Below, in pieces: positions 1 through 11,251 of a DNA stretch of 64,000 nucleotides. The notes under the pieces are model-generated. The model did no database searches. It saw only the letters and a list, made by a program, of their open reading frames with translations, and was not told the DNA's origin. The DNA is taken from positions 15,975,001 through 16,039,000 of the forward strand of contig NC_088914.1 in NCBI RefSeq assembly GCF_963576675.1. The letters run 5' to 3'. This stretch comes from Euphorbia lathyris. Its lineage: Eukaryota > Streptophyta > Magnoliopsida > Malpighiales > Euphorbiaceae. The first letter of the stretch is position 1. Every line of letters starts with the position of its first letter. A program made the translations under genes and the position numbers.

Positions 1-1661
1 GTTAGAATCAACCCTTATGAGATGCAACCAAAATAGATTGCCTCTAATTAACCAACACAAGATCAAAGAGAAAAGGAGATGAATGAGATTAATCAATTGA
101 TGGAAGCCGTATGAATTCTTGTCCACGAACTAGGGGATGCGAATTCACTTTCCCTCTCTTAATGTAGGTTTCGAAAATCACAATAAGGGGAGGGGATTGG
201 CTTAGTCGAAATTCACACATTAGGGGGGTATATATAATAACTTGTATCTAAACCCTAGTTAGATAGGAATAGGTTACTTAATAGGAATTCAATTCGGAAT
301 AGGATTCCTAATTATTATCTTATAATATATCTAATATATTTAGGATAATAATAAATAACCTAATTGGATAATAATAGGAGTATATTAATCTAATTAAAAC
401 TCCTAATTTAATTATCTCTCTTAATTAATTTAATTCACAAACCTAATCAAATTAGGATTAAGGGAATTAAAATAATTCCTTACTTACTATATACAAATTT
501 CGGCCACCCCTAATTAAATGGGCCTTACTGGGCTCATTTGTGCTTCCATCTATTAATGACATCCATCTCTCTTTTGGTTCCAAGTCTTATGTGTGATCCA
601 TTAGGTTCTTACTACTTCTGGCCGTATGCAACTATTAAAATAATTTCTTCAAGAATTATATTTAATCCTTGCATAGCGGAATGATGTAGTGAGTATGTTA
701 TTGGCAAGTCTGTAATCATTTCCCCAGAGTCCGTTAAGAAGACAGGTTGATTCTGTCGTTAACCCTTCCGTATTAGTTACAGTATACTTCGATACTTTAT
801 CAACTACATCCTTGAACTGAATCTTATGACTATGGGTGATGTCAAGTCACATATAGCGAGACGTTCATTTTACTTGTACAGGCCGAGTCAACTCAAATAG
901 ATAGGTTAAGTGAAATCTGTATTTCTACTCTTAAGCTATCACCTTGCAAGGATTTAGAGTCGAGTCTTCCACAAGCGATCCTTGGATGTATCTCCCATTA
1001 ATCGGGAGTGATAAATGCTCAATCCAATGTATAACTACCCTGACATTACCTCCTGTGACACCCAACCTTTGCAGTTCACACCCCAGAGTCATCTTTGTTA
1101 AGGATCGTGGGACCACAGGATCAAAGTCTCACATTCAGTAATTCAGGATGACCAATTAACATTCCTTTGAGTCTGAGGATTAGTTATACCTATTAATACC
1201 AATGAGATGAACAGGTGACAAGGAAGAATCTACCCATCCTGTTATCTCAAATTGGATCCCCAATCCTAATGAACGACGTTTCATCGGATCTATGTAACTG
1301 TCCAGATATCTATATATATGAAGCTTGTGAGATCAGCTTTCTGTCGGACAGAAGACATTGTTACATACAAGTCTCAACAGTGATATATCAATCCTAAACA
1401 TATCACTTGACTTGGGGTGGTTTTAAGTTTATTAGTTTATTATAAAGTTTTATCTCACTTCATGCTTGTATGAACACTTTATAATCACTTTAAACAAACT
1501 TACAGATTTCCTTTTATTAGACTTTATTTAGTGCTTAAAAGGGATTGCCTTTATATAGTTATAAAACATATATCTCATTAAAACAAATGACATAAAGAAC
1601 AATTCATTTACATTAAGTTTGTATCCTGCAACAATTGTTTATAGGACACTAAACCCCAACA
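1..1661 (-). repeat. Copia-1 3' LTR (partial)
   Basis: This segment matches 7540-9200 nearly base for base and ends in ...CCCCAACA, the complement of a TGTTGGGG LTR end. Only the first ~196 bp of the LTR are missing off the left edge. Small ORFs at 931-1397 recur at the same place in the other LTR copies and are not genes. Confidence 0.93.
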
Positions 1662-1677
1662 TACTCCCACTTGGACT
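1662..1677 (-). other. Polypurine tract of Copia-1
   Basis: Directly inside the 3' LTR the minus strand reads AAGTGGGAGTA before TGTTGGGG. This is the usual position and purine-rich composition of a copia plus-strand primer. Confidence 0.7.
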
Positions 1678-1685
1678 AAAGCCAA

Positions 1686-4347
1686 TTGTTTCTAAAACTT
1701 ATCCTAGTAGAAGTTAAATGACGATCATGTACTTTCTGGGTTAAAGGCTTTGTCAACGGATCTGCAATGTTGTCCTCTGTAGGTAGTCTTTCTATTCTCA
1801 CATCTCCTCTAGCCACAATCTCTCCAATGATGTGGTATCGCTTTAGGTAGTGCTTGGATGCATTATGAGACCGTGGTTTAGGGTAATGGGATTGACAATG
1901 TCAGGCACCACTCCTAGTTCTGTAATGAACTTTCTAATCCAAACTGCTTCCTTTGCTGCTTCCGCAGCAGCGATGTACTCTGACTCGGTCATAGAAAAAG
2001 CTACGCTTCCCTGCTTGGAACTTTTCCAACTGACTGCGCCCCCATTCAAGATAAACAGGTATCCTGATTGAGATTTAAAATCATTCTCATCTGTGAGATG
2101 ACTAGCGTCTGAAAATCCTTCAATTTTCAGATCTCCTTCTCCGTACACTAGGAACATGTCTTTAGTCCTTCTCAAGTACTTAAGAATGTTCTTGACGGTA
2201 ATCCAATGCTCGTCTCTCGGATTCCCTTGGTAACAACTCGTTACAGATAACGCGAACGCTACATCAGGTCTAGTGCATAACATAGCATACATAATCGAAC
2301 CGATCGCGCTGGCGTACGGGACTACAGCCATGCGTCGTTTGTCATCATCAGTTTTAGGACATTGATGATTGTTTAACTTTACTCCATGTACCATGGGTAA
2401 GTTACCTCATTTCGATTCAAGCATGCTAAACCGATTTAGCACCTTTTCAATGTATGTACCCTATGAAAGACCAAGCAGTCTTCGCGATCTAACTCTATAG
2501 ATCTTTATACCAAGTATATAAGCTGCTTCACCAAGGTCTTTCATTGAGAAGTTACCAGATAACCATACTTTCACCGATTGTAATAGAGCAATGTCATTTC
2601 CCATTAACAGTATATCGTCCACATATAGTATGAGAAATGCTATAGAGCTCCCACTTGCTTTCTTGTAAATGCAAGCTTCTTCGCAATTTTGTTCGAAACC
2701 AAATTGTTTTATGGTTTCGTCAAAACACTTGTTCCAGCTTCTAGATGCTTGCTTGAGTCCATAAATGGATCTCTGAAGTTTGCAAACTTTATTTGCATCC
2801 TATGAAATGAAACCTTCAGGCTGCATCATGTGTACATCCTCAAGCAGGTTTCCATTTAGTAAAGCTGTTTTCACATCCATTTGCCAAATCTCATAATCGT
2901 AGTGAGCGGCAATAGCAAGCATGATTCTGATTGATTTGGACATAGCAACAGGAGAGAAGGTTTCGTCATAATCAACACCTTATTTCTGACGATATCCTTT
3001 TGCTACCAACCTAGCCTTGTAGGTGCTAACCTTTCCATCCATGTCAGTCTTCTTTTTGAAGATCCACCTACACCCAATGGGAATTATCCCTTCGGGTGGA
3101 TCAACCAAAGTCCACACTTGGTTAGTATACATGGAATCCATTTCAGAATCCATGGCTTCAAGCCATGCTTTAGAATCTAGACTAGTAAGAGCCTCTTCGT
3201 AGTTTTCGGGTTCGTCGTCTAACACGGGAACCTCGTTATCATCTCCTACTAGAAAACCATATCTAACTGGGAGTTCACGAACTCTTCGTGATTTACGAAT
3301 AGGTGCCACTGGAGTCTCATCTAATGGGACTTCTTCGGGTACCTCAACCGCTTCTGTTGTTTCAGTCGGTGTTTCTTGCTCTTGAACTTCGTTGAGTTCG
3401 ATCACGCTTCCCTTTTGTGTTTCTTCGAGAAACTCTTTCTCTAAGAAGGTTGCGTATCTGGATACTATTACTTTCTGATCATCTGGATGATAGAAGTAAT
3501 ACCCCATGGTTTCTTTGGGATATCCAATGAAGAAACATTTATCAGATTTAGAATCTAATTTGTCGGACGCTATGCGTTTGACATATGCTGAACAACCCCA
3601 TACTCTCATAAATGAGAACACATGTTTCCTACCAATGAACAATTCATATGGTGTGGAACTAGCGGATTTAGTTGGTACTCGGTTCAGGGTGAAGAGGGCA
3701 GTTTCTAAGGCATAGCCCCAGAACGATTTTGGAAGTAAGGCCATGCTCATCATGGATCGTACCATATCTAATAGGGTACGGTTTCTCCTCTCGGATACAC
3801 CATTGTGTTGTGGTGTATAGGGAGGTGTCCATTGTGAGCATATCCCACATTCAGTGAGATAATTCAGAAAATCATCTGAAAGATATTCGCCACCTCGATC
3901 GGATCGAAGCTTTTTTATTTTCTTTCCTAATTGATTTTCCACTTCATTCTTGAAGCATTTGAACTTGTCAAAAGCTTCTGATTTGTGCCTCATCAAGTAG
4001 ATGTAACCATATCGAGTATGGTCATCTATGAAGCTTATGAAGTATCTGAATCCTCCTCTTGCTTGGACAGACATAGGACCACATACATCTGAATGAATGA
4101 GTCCTAGAGTGTCTGATACACGCTCACCTTTATTGCTAAAGGGTGTCTTTGTCATTTTACCTTTTAAACATGATTCACATGTTTCCAATGATTCGGAATC
4201 GATTGGATCTATAAGCCCATCTGAATGTAGCTTTAGCATGCGTCTCTTGTTTATATGGCCTAAACGAAAATGCCACAAGTAAGTTGAATTATCTATCTTA
4301 TGTCTTTTGGTATCAATTGCAAAAACATGAGTTTTATCATCTAACAC
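1686..4347 (-). pseudogene. Copia-1 integrase, reverse transcriptase and RNase H (broken)
   Basis: The largest open part (2980-4347) has the pre-integrase zinc region (HxxxxH with CESC), then an integrase core with the DDH..., SDRGGEY and HNGVSERRN blocks holding the catalytic D, D and E. It ends in the start of RT, at KARLVAKGYRQK followed by a stop. RT continues at 2400-2980 with the YVDD box (about 2610-2640) but has several stops. RNase H lies at 1843-2394 (SDASHLTDENDFKSQSGYLF) and its C-terminal part continues to about 1686 in another frame. Relative to the related Copia-2 there is a one-base loss in an A-run near 4376 that separates this part from gag-protease. It is a decayed pol gene. 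Confidence 0.9.
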
Positions 4348-5555
4348 ATAAATCCCATTTTGTGATATTCCTGAAAATAAAAGATCGAATCTTTATAAAA
4401 ATTGCAACTATTGTTCTTTATTGAAATATGAAAACCGTCGTCAACAAGACGGCTAATAGAAATAATGTTACGAGACATCTCAGGAATGTATAAACAATTC
4501 CTTAATTCTATTACAAGCCCAGAGGGCAAAAGTAAAACATAATCTCCAATTGCGAGGGCGTCAACTCTTGCTCTATTTTCCACTCGCAAGTTTATGTTTC
4601 CTTTCTTAAGTTCCTTAGTCTGTTTTAGCTCCTGCATATTTGTACAAATATGAGATCCACATCCGGTATCAAGTACCCAAGATTCAGACAATGAAACTGT
4701 ATTTATTTCAATATAAAACATACCACATGCTGAAGCACCGTTATTTTCCTTCTCGTGGAAGGTTAGGTACTCCATGCAATCCTTCTTCCAATGCCCTAAG
4801 TCACCACAATAGTAGCACTTTCCTTTGGGCTTCTTTGGTTCCTTTCCCTTTGTTTCGGTGAGCACAACCCCCTTGCATTTATCAAGATGGTTTGGATCGG
4901 GAGCGACCCCTTTCCTTTTTCTCGATCCTTCAATAGCAAGGGCCATCATTTCCTCGTTTTCTTTTATAATGGGCTCGACTGACTCGAGCATATGTGCAAG
5001 CTCTACAAGAGAGGTTTGCAAGCCACTCATTTGATAGTTCATGATGAACTGTGAGTAGCTCTCAGGGAGGGACTGTAGAAGTAAGTTTTCACTTAGTTCA
5101 TGGTCCATCGCATCTCCAATACTAGAAAACTTGGTTATGAGGCTGATCATCTTGGCACAATGTACCATCACAGATGTTCCCTCCTACATCTTGATTTTAT
5201 ATAACTCCTTGGTTATTTCGAAGCGCTCGCACCGAGTTTCTATCACAAATAGCTCTTTAAGGTGCTTGACCATGGAAGAGGCATCCATATCTGAATGTAG
5301 TTGCCTTTTAACCTCTGGTGTCAATGATGCAAGTATGATGTCCCCTACTTGATCGTCATCAGCTTTATGCTTCAAGTAAGCATAAACCTCTTGGTAGGGA
5401 GCATCATCCATTGGGTAAGGGGGTATCGGTGTATCAAGTACATACCATTTCCTTTCGAACTTCAAAATAATTTTGAGGTTACGAAACCAGTCAGTGAATT
5501 TTGAACCATTCAATTTGTTATCGGTAAGGATGTAACGCAGATTGGTGTTAGTCAT
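4348..5555 (-). pseudogene. Copia-1 gag and protease (one stop, then a frameshift)
   Basis: The reading frame runs from 5555 leftward with an in-frame stop at 5184-5186 and resumes in the same frame. It contains a UBN2/copia-type gag with LPESYSQFIMNYQM, a CCHC knuckle CYYCGDLGHWKKDC (about 4770-4815), and the aspartic protease site VLDTGCGSH (about 4650-4680). The reading frame breaks near 4376, where the GAG-pre-integrase segment begins. Gag packages the RNA and the protease would process the polyprotein. Here a single stop and a single-base deletion prevent a full product. Confidence 0.88.
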
Positions 5556-7325
5556 GATTTTAAGAGCGTATGTTTAAACAAAACCTGAGAGTGAGAAAGA
5601 GTAAACGTATGTCATTCATTTGCTTTAAAGTATAACAATCTAAAATTATAGGCCTTTTAATTTATTTCAGATTGCTCCCACTATTTTGCCAAATTAATAA
5701 CCCTCCATATTAATTCGAAGAATTTCACAAATCCTTTAGTGAGCTAGGATCCTAACTCCTGAGATTTCGCCTTGACTATAGCCAACAAGCTAGTCCCATT
5801 TGTTAGGTAGATTCATGCAATCAATCACATCTCGAATGTGATTCCTAGGTTATTGGGTTACTAACCACATTAGTAACTAATATGTCATTCATATTAATCC
5901 CAACCATTTTTCCCATTAGTTTATGACAACATGAGTTTGCCCATCCAATTATCATACTCTAATTTAAGTACTACCCCATATTCATGAAAGAACGATTTTC
6001 GATAATCCAGGTGTTACCATAAGACTCCGAGCTTGACTTTAGCCAACAACCCAAAGGCCCCCAGTACTGCCGGCTGAATTATAATATTAGGGAGGGGCAA
6101 CCGATTTTAATAACTTGCTTATTTACTTAACTTTTTAATGAGGGATTTTTATTTAAGTCTCATAATCTAACTTAGTCTTGATTTGCTTTAGCATACATCA
6201 GACACACATACATACATACATTGGCGTTATGGACATATCATCTAAATTATTCCGTCGAGCCAGAGACGGAATAAAAGGCCAAACCTAAGGAAATACTAAC
6301 TATTACATATTTCTCTTTAGGTCCTCCGTCTTCTCCATGGCGCCTTGAAATTACATATTAATTTCTATACTACTATAAGAAAACTTCAATTGAATTGAAG
6401 GGAATCAGATGAGAGGAGAAATTACAATAGATAGTAGAAAGGCAGGACGCGCAGGCCCTATTTCAAAAATACCAAAAGACTAAAAGAGGGTCCAAATATG
6501 TCCATAACTCCAAACATGCAAAGACTCAATTAAATAAATTTAATTGGTTGATTACATAACCGTCTTATGTAATATTTAAGTTAATCATATTAACTCGTCA
6601 AATTAACTTTCATCCAATTTTACATCTTATCGTTTCGTATCTTTATATTAACCCTTAGATTAATATAACCATATAAAACGTCGATTATGCATGTCCCAAT
6701 TATTTTGATTTCAATTCATTTAACGCTTTGATTTACAACTTGGTAAAAATAAACTTTTAAACGAATTTTTCATTCGATAATCAAAACAGAAAACTATTGA
6801 TTTCCGAAACATATATATATATATATATATAAATTATTTACAAGCCGATTTTAACAATTAAAATCAAGTGGGATTCGGGATAGGGCCCGAAACTGGGCTG
6901 CTGCCGTTTGGCAGCAGCCCCGCGGCTGCGCACGCGGATGGTCGCGCCGTGAGGCGCGACCCGAGCCGCTGTCGTATATTTTTTTTTATAAAATATAAAT
7001 ATATATATATATCAGTTTTTAAAACGATTTCAAAAACGATTTTCAGAAATAGGAAAAACTACAATAGATTTCCGTTTTATCTTTTAGAATTAATAAAACT
7101 AATTTTATTAACCTAACGATAAAACAAATAGATTTTGTTATAATGATTATCAACCGAAATAATTAGGAACATACGCATAATCAATTTTAATTAACAATTA
7201 ACTAAAATTTATTTATCTTTAGAATTAATTAATCAAACAATTTGTTAATTAATCCTAACCATAAATATTTATTCAATCCTATTGAAAAAACTTCTAAATT
7301 TTCATATATGAAATAACGGATTTAA
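5556..7325 (-). other. Copia-1 5' untranslated leader
   Basis: This is about 1.8 kb without a credible gene between the gag start and the primer-binding site. It is AT-rich and similar to the leader of Copia-2 (21311-22925), including two copies of a phrase ending AGCCAACAA. The exception is a GC-rich segment at 6878-6974, listed separately, that Copia-2 lacks. Confidence 0.8.
6895..6969. other. GC-rich double hairpin in the Copia-1 leader
   Basis: Positions 6895-6905 and 6910-6920 are perfect 11-bp inverted arms (GGGCTGCTGCC) around a 4-base loop. Positions 6940-6948 and 6953-6961 are perfect 9-bp arms (GGTCGCGCC) around another 4-base loop. The second hairpin is enclosed by GCGGCT/AGCCGC at 6922-6927 and 6964-6969. 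The island lies in otherwise very AT-rich DNA and is missing from the equivalent place in Copia-2. Confidence 0.85.
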
Positions 7326-7342
7326 CGATGGCTCCAATACCA
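7326..7342 (-). other. Primer-binding site of Copia-1 (initiator Met tRNA type)
   Basis: The minus strand next to the 5' LTR reads TGGTATTGGAGCCATCG. This is the usual copia TGGTATCAGAGCC site, complementary to the 3' end of initiator tRNA-Met, with two changes. Confidence 0.85.
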
Positions 7343-7343
7343 T

Positions 7344-9200
7344 TGTTGGAAATTAAGGCTAAGGTATAGCAGCGGAAATATAACAATTTTAGCCTATTTC
7401 CTTTTAATCCGTTAATCGTTATTTCATATAAAGAGGGATAAGAAGGAATACCTTTCGATGAACAATCTACCGTTGTTAAAGAAGCGCCCACAATTCTTTT
7501 CCGAGTTCCCAAGCACGAAGTATAACACGGTGAGGTTAAGTTAGAATCAACCCTTATGAGATGCAACCAAAATAGATTGCCTCTAATTAACCAACACAAG
7601 ATCAAAGAGAAAAGAAGATGAATGAGATTAATCAATTGACGGAAGCCGTATGAATTCTTGTCCACGAACTAGGGGATGCGAATTCACTTTCCCTCTCTTA
7701 ATGTAGGTTTCGAAAATCACAATAAGGGGAGGGGATTGGCTTAGTCGAAATTCACACATTAGGGGGGTATATATAATAACTTGTATCTAAACCCTAGTTA
7801 GATAGGAATAGGTTACTTAATAGGAATTTAATTCGGAATAGGATTCCTAATTATTATCTTATAATATATCTAATATATTTAGGATAATAATAAATAACCT
7901 AATTGGATAATAATAGGAGTATATTAATCTAATTAAAACTCCTAATTTAATTATCTCTCTTAATTAATTTAATTCTCAAACCTAATCAAATTAGGATTAA
8001 GGGAATTAAAATAATTCCTTACTTACTATATACAAATTTCGGCCACCCCTAATTAAATGGGCCTTACTGGGCTCATTTGTGCTTCCATCTATTAATGACA
8101 TCCATCTCTCTTTTGGTTCCAAGTCTTATGTGTGATCCATTAGGTTCTTACTACTTTTGGCCGTATGCAACTATTAAATTAATTTCTTCAAGAATTATAT
8201 TTAATCCTTGCATAATGGAATGATGTACTGAGTATGTTATTGGCAAGTCTGTAATCATTCCCCCAGAGTCCGTTAAGAAGACATGTTGATTCTGTCGTTA
8301 ACCCTTCCGTATTAGTTACAGTATAATTCGATCCTTTATCAACTACATCCTTGAACTGAATCTTATGACTATGGGTGATGTCAAGTCACATATAGCGAGA
8401 CGTTCATTTTACTTGTACAGGCCGAGTCAACTCAAATAGATAGGTTAAGTGAAATCTGTATTTCTACTCTTAAGCTATCACCTTGCAAGGATTTAGAGTC
8501 GAGTCTTCCACAAGCGATCCTTGGATGTATCTCCCATTATTCGGGAGTGATAAATGCTCAATCCAATGTATAACTACCCTGACATTACCTCCTGTGACAC
8601 CCAACCTTTGCAGTTCACACCCCAGAGTCATCTCTGTTAAGGATCGTGGGACCACAGGATCAAAGTCTCACATTCAGTAATTCAGGATGACCAATTAACA
8701 TTCCTTTGAGTCTGAGGATTAGTTATACCTATTAATACCAATGAGATGAACAGGTGACAAGGAAGAATCTACCCATCCTGTTATCTCAAATCGGATCCCC
8801 AATCCTAATAAACGACATTTCATCGGATCTATGTAACTGTCCAGATATCTATATATATGAAGCTTGTGAGATCAGCTTTCTGTCGGACAGAAGACATTGT
8901 TACATACAAGTCTCAACAGTGATATATCAATCCTAAACATATCACTTGACTTGGGGTGGTTTTAAGTTTATTAGTTTATTATAAAGTTTTGTCTCACTTC
9001 ATGCTTGTATGAACACTTTATAATCACTTTAAACAAACTTACGGATTTCCTTTTATTAGACTTTATTTAGTGCTTAAAAGGGATTGCCTTTATATAGTTA
9101 TAAAACATATATCTCATTAAAACAAATGACATAAAGAACAATTCATTTACATTAAGTTTGTATCCTGCAACAATTGTCTATAGGACACTAAACCCCAACA
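7344..9200 (-). repeat. Copia-1 5' LTR
   Basis: This 1857-bp LTR begins TGTTGGAAAT in the plus reading and ends CCCCAACA. It is nearly identical to 1-1661 and clearly related to, but more diverged from, 22944-25026. The bases just right of it (GCATC) are the predicted right copy of the 5-bp target duplication. Confidence 0.93.
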
Positions 9201-11251
9201 GCATCATATATACATCCTCAAGCAGGTTTCCGTTTAGGAAAGCTGTTTTCACATCCATTTGCCAAATCTTATAATCATAGTGAGCGGCAATTGCAAGCAT
9301 GATTCTGATTGATTTGGACATAGCCACAGGAGAGAAAGTTTCGTCTCAATTCCTTGCTTCTGACGATATCCTTTCGCTACTAACCTAGCTTTGTAGGTGC
9401 TAACCTTTCCATCCATGTCTGTCTTCTTTTTGAAGATCCACCTGCACCCAATGGGTATTATCCCTTTGGGTGGATCAACCAAAGTCCACACTTGGTTAGT
9501 ATACATGGAATCCATTTCAGAATCCATGGCCTCAAGCCATGCTTTAGAATCTGGACTAGTAAGAGCCTCTTCGTAGTTTTCGGGTTCGTCGTCTAACACG
9601 GGAACCTCATTATCATCTCCCACTAGAAAACCATATCTAACTGGGAGTTCACGAACTCTTTGTGATCTACGAATAGGTGGCACTGGAGTCTCATCTAATG
9701 GGACTCCTTCGGGTACCTCAACCGCCTCTGTTGTTTCAGTCGGTGTTTCTTCTTCTTGAACTTCGTCAAGTGCAATCATGCTTCCCTTTTGTGTTTCTTC
9801 GAGAAACTCTTTCTCTAAGAAGGTTGTGTGCTTGGATACAATTACTTTCTGATCATCTGGATGATAGAAGTAATATCCCATAGTTTCCTTAGGGTATCCA
9901 ATGAAGAAACATTTATCAGATTTCGAATCTAGTTTGTCGGACGCAATGCGTTTGACAAAGGCTGAATAACCCCATACTCTCATAAATGAAAACACGGGTT
10001 TCCTACCAACGAACAATTCATATGGTGTGGAACTAGCGAATTTAGTTGGTACTCGATTTAGGGTGAACAGGGCAGTTTCTAAGGCATAGCCCCATAACGT
10101 CTTTGGAAGTAAGGCCATGCTCATCATGGATCGTACCATATCTAATAGGGTACAGTTTCTCCTCTCGGACACACCATTGTGTTGTGGTGTATAGGGAGGT
10201 GTCCATTGTGAGCATATCCCACATTCAGTTAGATAATTCAGAAAATCATCTGAAAGATATTCGCCACCTCGATCAGATCGAAGCGTCTTTATTTTCTTTC
10301 CTAATTGATTTTCTACTTCATTCTTGAAGCATTTGAATTTCTCAAAAGCTTCTGACTTGTGCTTCATTAAGTAGATGTAACCATATCGGGTATGGTCATC
10401 TATGAAGCTTATGAAGAATCCGAATCCTCCTCTTGCTTGGACTGACATAGGACCGCATACATCTGAATAAATGAGTCCTAGAATGTCTGATACACGCACA
10501 CCTTTATTGCTAAAGGGTGTCTTTGTGATTTTACCTTTTAAACATGATTCGCATGTTTCCAATGATTCGGGATCGATTGGATCTATAAGCCCATCTGAAT
10601 GTAGCTTTAGCATGCGTCTCTTGTTTATATGGCCTAAACGACAATGCCACAAGTAAGTTGAATTATCTAGCTTATGTCTTTTGGTATCAATTGCAAAAAC
10701 AGGAATTTTGTCATCTAACACATAAATCCCATTTTGTGAAATTCCTGAAAAATAAAAGATCGAATCTTTATAAAAATTGCAACTCTTGTCTTTTATTGAA
10801 ATATGAAAACCGTCGTCAACAAGACGGCTAATAGAAATAATGTTGCGAGACATTTGAGGAACGTATAAACAATTCCTTAATTCTATTACAAGCCCAGAGG
10901 GCAAATTTAAAACATAATCTCCAATTGCGAGGGCGGCAACTCTTGCTCCATTTCCTACTCGCAAGCTTATGCTTTCTTTCTTTAGTTCCCTAGTCTGATT
11001 TAGCTCCTGCATATTTGTACAAATATGAGATCCACATCCGGTATCTAATACCCAAGATTCAGACAGTGAAACTATATTTATTTCAATATAAAACATACCA
11101 GATGTTGAAGCACCGCCATTTCCCTTCTTGAGGGAGGCTAGGTACTCCTTGCAGTTCCTCTTCCAATGCCCATCTTTACCACAGAAGTGGCACTCTCCTT
11201 TGGGCTTCTTCACTTCCTTTCCCTTAGCTTTGTAGGGCACGACTTTCTCAC
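9201..11251 (-). pseudogene. Copia-2 gag C-terminus, protease, integrase and RT start
   Basis: One long open frame (9249-11240, 663 codons) holds the knuckle CHFCGKDGHWKRNC, protease VLDTGCGSH, the GAG-pre-integrase region and an integrase with DDH, SDRGGEY and HNGVSERRN blocks. It ends with the RT N-terminal region (KARLVAKGYRQK). It is truncated at both ends by insertions: the Athila-like element on its 5' side and the LTR of Copia-1 on its 3' side. A frame change near 9340 already disrupts RT. The central part is in better condition than the same region of Copia-1. Confidence 0.9.

Larger units (their letters stand above)
1..9200 (-). mobile_element. Copia-1: Ty1/copia LTR retrotransposon, left end cut by window
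   Basis: The element has an LTR at each end, a primer-binding site beside the right LTR and a polypurine tract beside the left LTR, so it is transcribed leftward. Gene order from the right is leader, gag, protease, integrase, RT, RNase H, which is the copia order. The left LTR starts about 196 bp before the window. By eye the two LTRs differ at roughly 20 of 1661 compared positions and have the same length over the shared part, which suggests a fairly young insertion. All genes carry stops or frameshifts, so this copy is not autonomous. The interior resumes right of 9200 in the middle of a related RT gene, so the element seems inserted into Copia-2. Confidence 0.9.

Noticed and set aside
944..1397. 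Small ORFs repeated at 8483-8936 and similar sequence near 24300-24740
   Set aside because: They lie within LTRs, are not preserved in the third copy and have no domain.
7344..9200. Copia-1 and Copia-2 as a simple tandem sharing the middle LTR
   Set aside because: The sequence right of the LTR is mid-RT, not a polypurine tract, and LTR divergence fits a nested insertion better. The alternative stays open until the left flank is read.
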